In this document: positions 37,031-45,913 of the stretch, piece by piece
How the letters are laid out: each line of letters begins with the position of its first letter
Position numbering within the stretch: the stretch's first letter is position 1
Source: CAWCQC01 sp963819905
GTDB taxonomy: Bacteria > Actinomycetota > Thermoleophilia > Gaiellales > Gaiellaceae
Assembly (NCBI GenBank): GCA_963819905.1
Contig: CAWFXP010000006.1
Coordinates: 1 to 64,000, forward strand
Length of the DNA: 64,000 bases
Direction of reading: 5' to 3'
Notes under the pieces: model-generated
Told to the model about the DNA's origin: nothing
Seen by the model: the letters and a program-made list of their open reading frames with translations, nothing else
Databases searched by the model: none
Program-made: the position numbers and the translations under genes

Positions 37031-38010
37031 CAGGCCCCGCGCGCGGATCTCCTGCGCATCGCGATTCCGGTCAGGATCTCTCGGACGATGCGGTCGGCGA
37101 CGAGCGCTGTGATGTCTGCTGACGCGACCGCCGTGGGCAAGACCTCGACGACGTCCGCCCCGCACAGCTCGAGCTCGGCGGCGAGGGTGCGGCAGGCCCA
37201 GAGCAGGTCGACCGACGTCATGCCGCCCGGCTCGGGCGTCCCGGTGCCGGGGGCGAACGCCGGATCGAGAACGTCTACGTCGACGGTCAGGAAGGCCGGG
37301 CCCGGCCCGACGATCTCGATCGTCTCCCGGACGACCTCCCCGATGCCCCGGTCGCGTACGTCGTGCATGAAGAAGCTCGTGATCCCACGCTCTGCCTGCC
37401 AGCCGAACTCCTTCTCGCCGGGCCAGTAGCCGCGCAGGCCGACCTGGACGTACCGGCTGGCGTCGACCTGGCCCTGTTCGACCAGGCGGTACATCGGCGT
37501 GCCGTGGGACACCTCGACGCCGAACACCTCTTCGCCGGTGTCCGTGTGCGTGTCGAAGTGGACGAGGGCGACCGGGCCGTGCACCGCAGCGCACGCCCGG
37601 ACATCCGGCTCCGCGATCGAGTGGTCGCCGCCGAGCACGATCGGGATCGCCCCGGCGGCGAGCACCTCGCCCACCGTCGCCTCGATCGCGGCGTGCGACC
37701 GAAGCGGATCGGACGGGACGACGGGCGCGTCGCCGTAGTCGACGACGCGGAGCTCGGACGACCAGTCCACCTTCGCCTCCAGGTGGGGGCCGGGAGGGCA
37801 GCTGGCCGCCCGGATCGCCCGGGGGCCGAACCGCGTCCCGGGCCGGTCGGACGTCAGGTCGTCCATCGGAGCGCCGACGAGCGCGACGTCCACGCCGGTC
37901 AGCTCCGCGGGATCCTGCGTGTACGGCATGCCGCTGTACGTCAGGAGCCCCGCGTAGTCGGGCATGTCAGGCAGCCCGTGGCGCCGCCAGCGCTCCAGCG
38001 GATCGATCAC
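37030..38010 (-). CDS. Agmatinase/arginase-family ureohydrolase
   Basis: 326 residues. The Mn-cluster motifs are intact: GGDHSI near 127, HFDTHTDTG near 151 and TVDVDVLDPAFAPGTGTPEPGG near 244 (given in parts: DVDVLDP, then GTGTPEPGG). GAPMDDLTSDRPGTRFGPRAIR fits the agmatinase-like subgroup. It hydrolyses a guanidino compound such as agmatine to urea and an amine. Agmatinase makes putrescine, which would tie to the PotD-like receptors and the gamma-glutamyl genes, but guanidinobutyrase or proclavaminate-type activities cannot be ruled out. Confidence 0.9.
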   Translation of the reverse strand: MIDPLERWRRHGLPDMPDYAGLLTYSGMPYTQDPAELTGVDVALVGAPMDDLTSDRPGTRFGPRAIRAASCPPGPHLEAKVDWSSELRVVDYGDAPVVPSDPLRSHAAIEATVGEVLAAGAIPIVLGGDHSIAEPDVRACAAVHGPVALVHFDTHTDTGEEVFGVEVSHGTPMYRLVEQGQVDASRYVQVGLRGYWPGEKEFGWQAERGITSFFMHDVRDRGIGEVVRETIEIVGPGPAFLTVDVDVLDPAFAPGTGTPEPGGMTSVDLLWACRTLAAELELCGADVVEVLPTAVASADITALVADRIVREILTGIAMRRRSARGA

Positions 38011-38087
38011 CGGCGGAGCATACTCACCCCTTGCGTGCGATCGAAAGGTGGACGGATGCCGAAGTACGGGCGGGGAGGGTCGTCGAA

Positions 38088-39656
38088 GTGAGCGACAGGG
38101 TCAACCGCCACGAGCTCGACCCCGTCGCCTTTCTCACGAGAAGCGCGGCCGTCTTTCCCGACCGAACGGCGGTCGTTCACGGCGAGCGGCACATCAGCTA
38201 CCGCTCTTTCGACGAGCGCTCACGGCGACTAGCCTCGGCTCTCCGCCGGCGCGGGCTCGGCCGCGGCGAGCGGGTCGCGGTCCTTGCCCCGAACGTCCCC
38301 GCCCTGCTCGAGTCCCACTTCGGAGTTCCGGCGGCCGGCGGTGTGCTCGTCGCGATCAACACCAGGCTGTCGGCGGGCGACGTCGGTTACGTGCTCGAAC
38401 ACTCCGGGGCCCGGTTCCTGCTCCTCGATCGAGAGCTCGCGCACCTCGCGCCCGAGGACGGGCCCGAGACCATAGTGATCGCCGACACCGGAGGGGACGA
38501 CGATCCCTACGAGCAGCTCCTCCTCGAAGGGGACGCGTCGTTCGAGCCGGCCCCGGTCGAGGACGAGGAGGACGTGATCTCGATCAACTACACGTCCGGG
38601 ACGACCGGGCGCCAGAAGGGCGTCATGTACACGTATCGCGGCGCGTACCTGAACGCGCTCGGCGAGGTCGTCGAGACCGGGCTCGGCTACGGCTCGATCT
38701 ACCTCTGGACGCTCCCGATGTTCCACTGCAACGGGTGGTGCTTCCCGTGGGCGGTGACGGCTGTCGGCGGGACCCACGTCTGCCTTCGCAAGGTCGACCC
38801 GGCGGTCGTCTGGGCGCTGCTCGACTCCGAAGGCGTCACGCACCTGAACGGGGCGCCGACCGTGCAGATCGGCCTCGTCAACCACCCGAGCGCCCACAAG
38901 CTCGAGCGGGAGGTGACGGTCACCGTCGCAGGCGCCCCACCCTCGCCGACGCTGCTCGCTCAGATGAGAGAGCTGAACCTGAGGCCCGTGCACGTCTACG
39001 GGCTGACCGAGACCTACGGCCCGCACACCGTCTGCGAATGGCAGCCCGAATGGGAGGGACTGGAGGCGGCCGAGCGGTCGCGGCGGCTCGCTCGCCAGGG
39101 CGTTGCCTATCTGACCGCCGACGAGGTGCGCGTCGTCGACGATGAGCTGGCCGACGTGGCCCGGGACGGATCGGTGCTCGGCGAGGTCGCGATGCGCGGC
39201 AACAACGTCATGAAGGGGTACTACCGGGCAGACGATGCAACGGCAGCCGCCTTCCGGGGCGGCTGGTTCCGCTCGGGCGACCTGGCCGTCTGGTACGAGG
39301 ACGGCTACGTGGAGCTGCGGGACCGGGCGAAGGACGTGATCATCTCGGGTGGCGAGAACATCTCGACGATCGAGGTGGAGCAGGCGGTGGTTGCTCATCC
39401 GGCGGTGCTCGAGTGTGCGGTTGTGGCGATGCCGGACGAGAGGTGGGGGGAGCGGCCGAAGGCGTTTGTGACGTTGAGGCCGGGTGTGGAGGCGAGCGAG
39501 GCGGAGATCGTCGAGTTCTGTCGTGGGCGGATCGCGCATTTCAAGTGTCCGGCGGCGGTCGAGTTCGGGGAGTTGCCGAAGACGTCGACCGGGAAGATCC
39601 AGAAGTACGTGCTCCGCGAGCGCGAGTGGGCGGGACGCGACCGGATGATCGGATAG
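38088..39656 (+). CDS. Acyl-CoA synthetase (AMP-forming, class I adenylate-forming) 1
   Basis: GTG 38088 is chosen for the GGGAGGG site upstream and because the product then starts VSDRVNRHELDP, close to its paralogue; TTG 38031 is an alternative. 522 residues. AMP-binding motif INYTSGTTGRQKGVM near 165, YGLTETYGP near 305, the GDLAV hinge and the C-terminal Lys in KTSTGKIQKYVL. It activates a carboxylic acid to its CoA ester. The last third is identical at DNA level to the downstream gene (39310-39622). The likely acids come from the P450/ADH/ALDH set nearby. Confidence 0.92.
   Translation: MSDRVNRHELDPVAFLTRSAAVFPDRTAVVHGERHISYRSFDERSRRLASALRRRGLGRGERVAVLAPNVPALLESHFGVPAAGGVLVAINTRLSAGDVGYVLEHSGARFLLLDRELAHLAPEDGPETIVIADTGGDDDPYEQLLLEGDASFEPAPVEDEEDVISINYTSGTTGRQKGVMYTYRGAYLNALGEVVETGLGYGSIYLWTLPMFHCNGWCFPWAVTAVGGTHVCLRKVDPAVVWALLDSEGVTHLNGAPTVQIGLVNHPSAHKLEREVTVTVAGAPPSPTLLAQMRELNLRPVHVYGLTETYGPHTVCEWQPEWEGLEAAERSRRLARQGVAYLTADEVRVVDDELADVARDGSVLGEVAMRGNNVMKGYYRADDATAAAFRGGWFRSGDLAVWYEDGYVELRDRAKDVIISGGENISTIEVEQAVVAHPAVLECAVVAMPDERWGERPKAFVTLRPGVEASEAEIVEFCRGRIAHFKCPAAVEFGELPKTSTGKIQKYVLREREWAGRDRMIG
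39310..39622 (+). repeat. Perfect 313-bp direct repeat, copy 1
   Basis: Identical base for base to 40881-41193. It covers the hinge and C-terminal domain coding region of each acyl-CoA synthetase. Codon use (TGT, TTG and GTT, many GTG) differs from flanking sequence, where C-ending codons dominate. The two genes outside it are clearly diverged, so this is recent conversion or duplication of one segment. Confidence 0.93.
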
Positions 39657-39661
39657 GGGCG

Positions 39662-41227
39662 GTGGAGCGCGTCTACCGCAGCGAGCTGACGCCGGGCTCG
39701 TTCCTGCGCCGAAGCGCAGCCGTCTTTCCCGAACGGGTCGCGGTCGTCCACGAGGGCCGGCGGGTGACGTACCGAGAGCTCGCCGAGCGCGTCGGACGCC
39801 TCGCGGGAGCGCTCTCCGCGGCGGGCCTCGAGTCGGGCGATCGGGTCGCCGTTCTCTGTCCGAACACGCCTGCCATGCTCGAGGCGACCTTCGCGGTGCC
39901 GGCGGGCGGCTTCGTCCTGGTGCCGATCAACATCCGTCTCGCCCCGGGCGAGATCCAGGCGATCCTCGACCACTCGGGCGCGCGCTTCGCGATCGTCGAC
40001 CACGAGCTCGCGCGCCTCGTCGAGAGCGCCCCCGAGCTCGGAGTCGTCTCGGTCGAGGACTCCGGAGCGCCGGACGATCCGTACGAGCAGTTTCTCGCGA
40101 CCGGTGGTTCGGCCGATCCGCCGCCGGTCGAGGACGAGGAAGGCGTGATCTCGATCAACTACACGTCCGGGACGACCGGGAGCCCGAAAGGGGTCATGGT
40201 CACGCACCGCGGCGCCTACCTGAACGCGCTCGGGCAGGTCGTGGAAGCCGGGCTCGCCTTCGGGTCCGTCTACCTGTGGACGCTGCCGATGTTCCACTGC
40301 AACGGCTGGTGCTACCCCTGGGCGGTGACGGCGATCGGCGGGACGCACGTGTGCCTGCGCAAGGTCGACGCCGGGCTCGCCTGGCGGCTGATCGAGGAGG
40401 AGGGTGTGACGCATCTGTGCTGCGCGCCGACGGTCGCGGTCGCGCTCGCTCACGACGCGGCCGCTCACCGGCTCGGCAGGCCGGTCACCGTGGTGACCGG
40501 GGGCGCACCGCCCTCGCCGACGCTGCTCGACCGGATGGCCGAGCTCGACCTCCGCCCGATCCACGCGTACGGACTGACCGAGACCTACGGCCCGAGCGCC
40601 GCCTGTACGTGGCACTACGAGTGGGACGGCTCCGCCACGGGAGAACGGGCCCGCCTTCTCTCGCGGCAGGGCGTCGGGCACATCGCCGTCGGGGGAGCGA
40701 GGGTCGTCGACGAGCGCCTTGCGCCCGTCGCCGCCGACGGGATGGAGATGGGCGAGGTCGTGGTGCGGGGAAACACCGTGATGAAGGGCTACTACCGCGA
40801 TCCGGAGGCCACGGCCCAGGCGTTCGCGGGCGGGTGGCTGCACACGGGCGACCTCGCGGTCGTTCACCCGGACGGGTACATGGAGCTGCGGGACCGGGCG
40901 AAGGACGTGATCATCTCGGGTGGCGAGAACATCTCGACGATCGAGGTGGAGCAGGCGGTGGTTGCTCATCCGGCGGTGCTCGAGTGTGCGGTTGTGGCGA
41001 TGCCGGACGAGAGGTGGGGGGAGCGGCCGAAGGCGTTTGTGACGTTGAGGCCGGGTGTGGAGGCGAGCGAGGCGGAGATCGTCGAGTTCTGTCGTGGGCG
41101 GATCGCGCATTTCAAGTGTCCGGCGGCGGTCGAGTTCGGGGAGTTGCCGAAGACGTCGACCGGGAAGATCCAGAAGTACGTGCTCCGCGAGCGGGAATGG
41201 GAGGGGCGGGACCGTCGCATGAACTAG
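39662..41227 (+). CDS. Acyl-CoA synthetase (AMP-forming) 2
   Basis: 521 residues from GTG 39662, six bases after the first gene's stop, with AGGGGCG upstream. Motifs INYTSGTTGSPKGVM, YGLTETYGPSAAC and KTSTGKIQKYVL mirror the neighbour, and FHCNGWCYPWAVTAIGG is the AMP-binding domain core. The N-terminal two thirds are moderately diverged from paralogue 1, so the pair may take different acids, while the C-terminal part is nearly the same through the 313-bp repeat. Confidence 0.92.
   Translation: MERVYRSELTPGSFLRRSAAVFPERVAVVHEGRRVTYRELAERVGRLAGALSAAGLESGDRVAVLCPNTPAMLEATFAVPAGGFVLVPINIRLAPGEIQAILDHSGARFAIVDHELARLVESAPELGVVSVEDSGAPDDPYEQFLATGGSADPPPVEDEEGVISINYTSGTTGSPKGVMVTHRGAYLNALGQVVEAGLAFGSVYLWTLPMFHCNGWCYPWAVTAIGGTHVCLRKVDAGLAWRLIEEEGVTHLCCAPTVAVALAHDAAAHRLGRPVTVVTGGAPPSPTLLDRMAELDLRPIHAYGLTETYGPSAACTWHYEWDGSATGERARLLSRQGVGHIAVGGARVVDERLAPVAADGMEMGEVVVRGNTVMKGYYRDPEATAQAFAGGWLHTGDLAVVHPDGYMELRDRAKDVIISGGENISTIEVEQAVVAHPAVLECAVVAMPDERWGERPKAFVTLRPGVEASEAEIVEFCRGRIAHFKCPAAVEFGELPKTSTGKIQKYVLREREWEGRDRRMN
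40881..41193 (+). repeat. Perfect 313-bp direct repeat, copy 2
   Basis: Partner of 39310-39622. The boundaries are sharp: before 40881 and after 41193 the two genes differ at once. The pair spans 1571 bases start to start, so it could also mis-assemble in short-read data. Confidence 0.93.
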
Positions 41228-41289
41228 CCGCGCGACAGCCTCCCGCTGCCTGCCCTGACACCCTGGCTTCGTCTACGCTTTCTCGACGT

Positions 41290-42545
41290 ATGAGCGTCTA
41301 CGAGGTGAAGCCCGGCAGCATCGACATCGCGAGCCAGGAGATCTACGAGGGCGGCGTTCCTCACGACGGCTTCCGGTTCCTGCGCGAGCACGATCCGGTG
41401 CACTGGCATCCCTGGGACTGGGCGGGCGGCGGCTTCTGGGCGCTCACGAAGCACGCCGACGTCGTCAAGGTCTCGAAGGACCCGACACGTTCTCGTCCGC
41501 CGCGGGACACATCTACCTCTGGGATCTCGAGCCGGACGCGCTCGAGGCGCGACGCTCGCTGATCGAGACCGACGGGCCCGAGCACGCACGCCTGCGCCGC
41601 ATCGTCAGCTCCGCCTTCACCCCGCGCAAGGTGAAGGAGTACACCGCCTACACGCGTGACATCGCGCGGTCCCTGCTCGACGAGGCGGTCGTAAGGGGCG
41701 AGTTCGACTGGGTGGAGGGCGTCGCCGCGCCGCTCCCGATCAACGTGATCGTCAGCATCCTCGGCATTCCCGACGAGGACGCCGAGATGATGATCGACCT
41801 GTCGAACCATCTGGCTGAGGGCACCTCGGACATCCCGCTCGACCCGAACGCGTACGGCAACACGACGCCACTCAGGCTTCTGCCGTTCAACAGCCCCGCT
41901 TCATGGGCGCTGTTCGAGTACGCCCGCAAGCTCGGAGAGGAGCGCCGCAAGAACCCCACCGACGACCTCGTCTCCCGGCTCGTGCACGCGGAGGTGGACG
42001 GCGACCGCCTCACCGACGCCGAGTACACGAACTTCTTCCAGCTGATGGTCTTCGCCGGGAACGAGACGACGCGCACGGCCATCTCGCAGGGGATGCTCGC
42101 GCTGATCGAGAACCCCGACCAGGTCGAGCGGCTGTACGAGGATCCGTCGCTCGTTCCGTCGGCGGTCGACGAGCTCATCCGCTGGGCCTCGCCGGTCATG
42201 TACTTCCGGCGCACGGCGACGCGGGACACGGAGCTCCGCGGCGTGCCGATCGCGAAGGGCGACAAGGTCGTCATGTGGTACGTCTCCGCGAATTACGACG
42301 AGGAGGCCTTCGACGAGCCCTACCGCCTCGACGTCGGGCGCAAGCCGAACGACCACGTCTCCTTCGGCGGCGGCGGCCCGCACTACTGCCTGGGTGCCTT
42401 CCTCGCGCAGCTCGAGATCGAGATCCTGCTCGAGGAGATGCTCGACCGGAACATCCACTTCGAGCTGGCTGGAGCTCCGAAGCGTCTTCGCTCGAACTTC
42501 GTGAACGGCGTCGAGTCGATGCCCGTCCGCGTCGTTCACCGCTGA
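41290..42545 (+). CDS. Cytochrome P450 monooxygenase (one frameshift)
   Basis: About 418 residues. The I-helix FAGNETTRTAIS near 255, the E-x-x-R region LVPSAVDELIRW and the heme-binding loop FGGGGPHYCLGAFLA with the Cys ligand are intact. The N-terminal part (MSVYEVKPGS...) is read in another frame up to about 41483; one C lost from a CCCC run at GACCC(C)GAC restores DPDTFSSAAGHIYLW. So the gene is probably whole in the organism. Bacterial class I P450s take electrons from a ferredoxin; one is encoded at 44009. The cluster suits oxidation of a terpenoid- or alkane-like substrate. Confidence 0.83.
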
Positions 42546-42562
42546 GTAGAGAGAAAGGACTG

Positions 42563-44002
42563 ATGCAGATGGCAACCGTGACCGCACCGCAGGAGCGGCT
42601 CCTCCTCGACGGACAGTGGATCGAGACCGGCGAGTGGCTCGAGGTGCGCTCGCCGTACTCCGGCGACGTCATCTCGACGGTCGCGAAAGCGGGTGCCGAG
42701 GAGGCGCGCCGCGCGATCGACGCGGCCGAGCGCGCGATGCGCGAGCCGCTCCCAGCCTGGCAGCGCGCCGACATCCTCGAGCGGGCGTCGAAGCTGATCG
42801 AGGAGCGAAACGACGAGCTCGCCCGCTCGATCTCGTCCGAGGCCGGCAAGCCGATGAAGGCGGCGCGCATCGAGGCTTCGCGCGCGATCAACACCTTCGG
42901 GCTCTCCTCGGGTGAGGCGCGCCGGCTCTCGGGCGACGTCGTCCCGGTGCAGGGCACCCAGTCGGGCGCCGGCCACATCGCCTGGACCGTTCGGGTGCCG
43001 ATCGGGATCATCGGCGCCATCTCGCCGTTCAACTTCCCGCTCAACCTGGTCGCGCACAAGCTGGCGCCGGCGCTCGCGGCGGGGTGCGCGGTCGTGCTGA
43101 AGCCCGCCAGCTCCACCCCGGTGACCGCGCTTCGGCTCGCAGCGATCGTCGAGGAGGCGGGATTGCCGGCCGGCTGGTTGAGCGTCCTGCCCGGAAAGGC
43201 GTCCGAGATCGGCGAAGTCCTCACCGAGGACGAGCGGGTCCGCATGATCACGTTCACGGGCTCCGGCCAGGTCGGCTGGGGAATCCGGCAGCGCGCCTTC
43301 CGCAAGAAGGTCGCCCTCGAGCTCGGGAATGCGTCCCCCGTGCTCGTCGAAGCCGACGCGGACCTCGACCTGGCTTCGTCCAAGGTCGCGACGCACGCCT
43401 TCTCGTTCGCCGGTCAGACCTGCGTGTCGGTGCAGCGCGTCTACGTCCGCCGCGAGGTGTTCGACGACTTCGTCTCGAAGCTCATCCCCAAGGTCGAGGC
43501 GCTGAAGGCCGGCGATCCCGCCGACGACGACACCGATGTCGGCCCGCTGATCGATCGCGAGAACTACGATCGTGTGCTCGCCTGGATCGACGAAGCGAAG
43601 GCGGGCGGCGCAACGGTGTTGACCGGAGGCGCCGAGGAGAACGGCGTCCTGCGCCCGACGGTGCTCACGGACGTGACGCCCGACATGAACGTCTGCCGGC
43701 AGGAGGTCTTCGGGCCAGTCTGCTCGCTCGTCCCGTACGACTCGCTCGCGGAGGGCTTCGAGCTCGCGAACTCGACCGACTACGGACTGCAGTCAGCGAT
43801 CTTCACGAGCTCGATCGAGCCGGCGGTCAAGGCGACCGGAGCGCTCGAGTTCGGCAGCGTGATGATCAACGAGGCACCGGAGTGGCGGGTCGACCAGATG
43901 CCCTACGGCGGAACGAAGGCGTCGGGCAACACGAAGGAAGGCCCCGCCTACACGATCCGCGAGATGACCGAGGAGCGGCTCGTCGTGCTCGGCGGCGTCT
44001 GA
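42563..44002 (+). CDS. NAD(P)-dependent aldehyde dehydrogenase
   Basis: 479 residues, with AAAGGA upstream of ATG 42563. Landmarks: ISPFNFPLNLVAHKLAPALAAG near 153, FTGSGQVGW, general base E253 in LELGNASP and nucleophile C287 in FAGQTCVSVQR. It oxidises an aldehyde to the acid and belongs to the ALDH superfamily, close to succinate-semialdehyde/benzaldehyde types. Lying between P450 and ferredoxin/ADH genes, it would take the ADH product and feed the acyl-CoA synthetases. Confidence 0.93.
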   Translation: MQMATVTAPQERLLLDGQWIETGEWLEVRSPYSGDVISTVAKAGAEEARRAIDAAERAMREPLPAWQRADILERASKLIEERNDELARSISSEAGKPMKAARIEASRAINTFGLSSGEARRLSGDVVPVQGTQSGAGHIAWTVRVPIGIIGAISPFNFPLNLVAHKLAPALAAGCAVVLKPASSTPVTALRLAAIVEEAGLPAGWLSVLPGKASEIGEVLTEDERVRMITFTGSGQVGWGIRQRAFRKKVALELGNASPVLVEADADLDLASSKVATHAFSFAGQTCVSVQRVYVRREVFDDFVSKLIPKVEALKAGDPADDDTDVGPLIDRENYDRVLAWIDEAKAGGATVLTGGAEENGVLRPTVLTDVTPDMNVCRQEVFGPVCSLVPYDSLAEGFELANSTDYGLQSAIFTSSIEPAVKATGALEFGSVMINEAPEWRVDQMPYGGTKASGNTKEGPAYTIREMTEERLVVLGGV

Positions 44003-44008
44003 CCGCGG

Positions 44009-44236
44009 TTAGCGCGGTTCGGCTACCGGCGCGTCGTCAGGCGCGGGCCCGGCGATCGAGATCGCGCCGCTCGGGCAGTTCTTGCAGATCGCCTCGGCGC
44101 GCTCCTGGGGCAGGGCTACGCCCGGGAGCGGGCGGGAGAGCCCGTCGTCGCCGAGCTCGACCGCATTCGGCTCGAGGTCCTCGCACTTGCCGACGCCCAC
44201 GCAGATGTCGTCGTCGATCTCCACGAACACGTTCAC
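44009..44236 (-). CDS. Ferredoxin, P450-associated [3Fe-4S]-type
   Basis: 75 residues from GTG 44236, overlapping the ADH stop (GTGA). The sequence has Cys in DDDICVGVGKCEDLEPNA and ICKNCPSGAISI: the CX5C and CP pattern of the small single-cluster ferredoxins that serve actinobacterial P450s, with an extra Cys three residues before the last. It is the probable electron donor for the P450 at 41290. No ferredoxin reductase is encoded nearby. Confidence 0.85.
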   Translation of the reverse strand: MNVFVEIDDDICVGVGKCEDLEPNAVELGDDGLSRPLPGVALPQERAEAICKNCPSGAISIAGPAPDDAPVAEPR

Positions 44237-45186
44237 GGGACGAGCACGACCCTTCCTCTCGCCTCGCCGCTTCGGACGCGGTCGTGGGCGGCCTGGGCCT
44301 GCGCCAGCGGCATGGTCTCGGTGGTGTAGGAGAGCGGCTCCCTTTGCGCGAGCTCGATCAGCTCGCCCAGGTCGGAGAGCGAGCCCCAGATGCTCGACAT
44401 GAAACGCGCCTCGTGCGGCACCGCACCGAGGCCGAACGGGATCCGGCCGCCGAAGAGGCCGACCACCTCGAGCAAGCCCTTGCGATCGACCAGCTCCGCG
44501 CCGAGCCGGAGCGTCTCCTCCGCCCCGACGAAGTCGAGCACGACGTCGAACGGTCCCTCGATCTCTGCGGGAGAGGCGGCTCCGGCGGCGCCGAGCTCGA
44601 GCGCCCGCTCGCGCTTCTGCGCGGAGACGTCGACGGCGAAGACGGAGGCGTCGGAGAGGAGTCGTAGGTACTGGATCGCGAACTGGCCGAGCCCGCCTGC
44701 TCCGACGACCACGGCGCGCTTCTCGCCTCCGAGCCATCCGAGGGCGTGCTTGACCGCACGGTAGGCGGTCAGCCCGCCGCAGCCGAGGGGCGCAGCGTCC
44801 ACCGGGTCGAGGTCGCCGATCGGGAACAGGTAGCGGCGGAACGGAACGAGCATGTACTCCGCATAGCCGCCGTCCTGGAACATGCCCGCCTCGCGGCCTT
44901 GTGGGCAGATCATCTCCTCCCCGGCCTGACAGAAACGGCACTCGCCGCAACCCCACGGGGTGTATACCAGCACGTTGCCGGCCCCTTCGACCTCGCCGAC
45001 CACCTCGTGCCCGAGGACGAGCGGAAGCGGGGAGGAGGAGAAGTAGCCCTCGACCACGTGGAGGTCCGAGTGGCAGACGCCGACCGCCTTGACGCGGACG
45101 ACGACGCCGTCTCCGGTCGGGTCGGGCACCGGACGATCCTCGACGGCGAGCTCGCCGTGGAACTCCCGGAGGACGACCGCCTGCAT
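44233..45186 (-). CDS. Zinc-type alcohol dehydrogenase (MDR family)
   Basis: 317 residues from ATG 45186. Catalytic zinc motif GVCHSDLHVVEG near 37 and GHEVVGEVEGAG; structural zinc Cys set in GCGECRFCQAGEEMICPQG; cofactor motif VVVGAGGLGQFAIQY near 165. Compared with relatives, about 15 residues (the VGDRV loop) are missing right after GHEVVGEVEGAG, which resumes at NVLVYTPWGCG. It shares an operon with the ferredoxin and would oxidise the P450 product alcohol. Confidence 0.88.
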   Translation of the reverse strand: MQAVVLREFHGELAVEDRPVPDPTGDGVVVRVKAVGVCHSDLHVVEGYFSSSPLPLVLGHEVVGEVEGAGNVLVYTPWGCGECRFCQAGEEMICPQGREAGMFQDGGYAEYMLVPFRRYLFPIGDLDPVDAAPLGCGGLTAYRAVKHALGWLGGEKRAVVVGAGGLGQFAIQYLRLLSDASVFAVDVSAQKRERALELGAAGAASPAEIEGPFDVVLDFVGAEETLRLGAELVDRKGLLEVVGLFGGRIPFGLGAVPHEARFMSSIWGSLSDLGELIELAQREPLSYTTETMPLAQAQAAHDRVRSGEARGRVVLVP

Positions 45187-45216
45187 GCGGCAAAGCCTAT
45201 TGGACGACCGCGCGCG

Positions 45217-45242
45217 GAGGGGCCGAACCGTGTCCGGCCCCA
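45217..45242. repeat. Diverged copy of the GGCCGGAC palindromic repeat
   Basis: GGGGCCGAACCGTGTCCGGCCCC just upstream of the ADH start resembles the repeats at 3794 and 52940 but with several changes in the loop and stem. It still can form a stem-loop. Confidence 0.45.
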
Positions 45243-45260
45243 CGTCGCGTCTCCTCCGGC

Positions 45261-45452
45261 TCAGGTGGCGGTCGGCTCGGGTGGCGTCTCGTCCTTCAGC
45301 CGCTTGATCAGATCGGCCACGTCGGCGATCTCCTGCTCGAGATCCCGCTGATGCTCCTCGAGCTGCTCGAGCCATCGCTCGCGGTCGAACCGGCGAGGTA
45401 CTCCCTCGATCCGGCAGCCGCCCCTGCCTCTGCGTCGGGCGTGTGTGCGCAT
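45261..45452 (-). CDS. Small coiled-coil protein next to PadR
   Basis: 63 residues from ATG 45452, with GGAGG about eight bases upstream; the start follows the PadR stop by two bases. After a basic N-terminus, RERWLEQLEEHQRDLEQEIADVADLIKRLK-type heptads form a coiled coil. I do not recognise the family. Coupling to PadR suggests a partner or effector role. Confidence 0.6.
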   Translation of the reverse strand: MRTHARRRGRGGCRIEGVPRRFDRERWLEQLEEHQRDLEQEIADVADLIKRLKDETPPEPTAT

Positions 45453-45454
45453 GG

Positions 45455-45856
45455 TCACCTCCCCTCCTCGACTCGGGTCAGGAAGCCGTCGATGTCGTCC
45501 CGCGTCCGTCGCAGTGCGTCGGCCCATGCTCCGAGGAGCGTCGATCCGGACTCCGTCAGCTCGTAGACCCGCTTGGCGGGACCCTGGAGCTCCGCGTGCC
45601 ACTCCGAGCTGACGAAGCCCTCGGCCTCGAGCGCCCGCAGCACGCGGTACAGGTTGCCGAGATCGAGCCCTCGCTCGTCTCCGGTCAGCTCGGAGATGCG
45701 CTCGAGCAGGTCGTAGCCGTGCATCGGCCCCTCCGAGAGGATCAGGAGGAGCGCCGGCTCGACGAACCGCTCGACACGGCTGCGTACCTGCCACTCGCCG
45801 TCCGCGTACCAGCGGCTGCGTGTGACCCTCGAGGGACGCTTCCGGCCTCTATGCAT
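45455..45856 (-). CDS. PadR-family transcriptional regulator
   Basis: 133 residues. The N-terminal helix-turn-helix has ALLLILSEGPMHGYDLLERISEL and LDLGNLYRVLRALEAEGFVSSEW, then a C-terminal dimerisation helix. PadR regulators respond to small hydrophobic compounds or stress. The region upstream (45857-45880) is AT-rich with GTATATGTAAAAGACTTC, a plausible autoregulatory site. The downstream coiled-coil gene is cotranscribed. Confidence 0.9.
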   Translation of the reverse strand: MHRGRKRPSRVTRSRWYADGEWQVRSRVERFVEPALLLILSEGPMHGYDLLERISELTGDERGLDLGNLYRVLRALEAEGFVSSEWHAELQGPAKRVYELTESGSTLLGAWADALRRTRDDIDGFLTRVEEGR

Positions 45857-45913
45857 GCCGCAAGTATATGTAAAAGACTTCTAGAGCAACAGCAACCGCT
45901 CAGATGTTCAGCG

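Noticed and set aside
36846..37122. Short plus-strand frames across the 24-bp tandem repeats
   Set aside because: They encode only repeated GDRRRPAS-type residues from the DNA repeat, and they lack a ribosome-binding site.
41290..41562. Separate small gene upstream of the P450
   Set aside because: It is the true N-terminus of the P450; one lost C near 41483 joins the frames and restores a normal family sequence.
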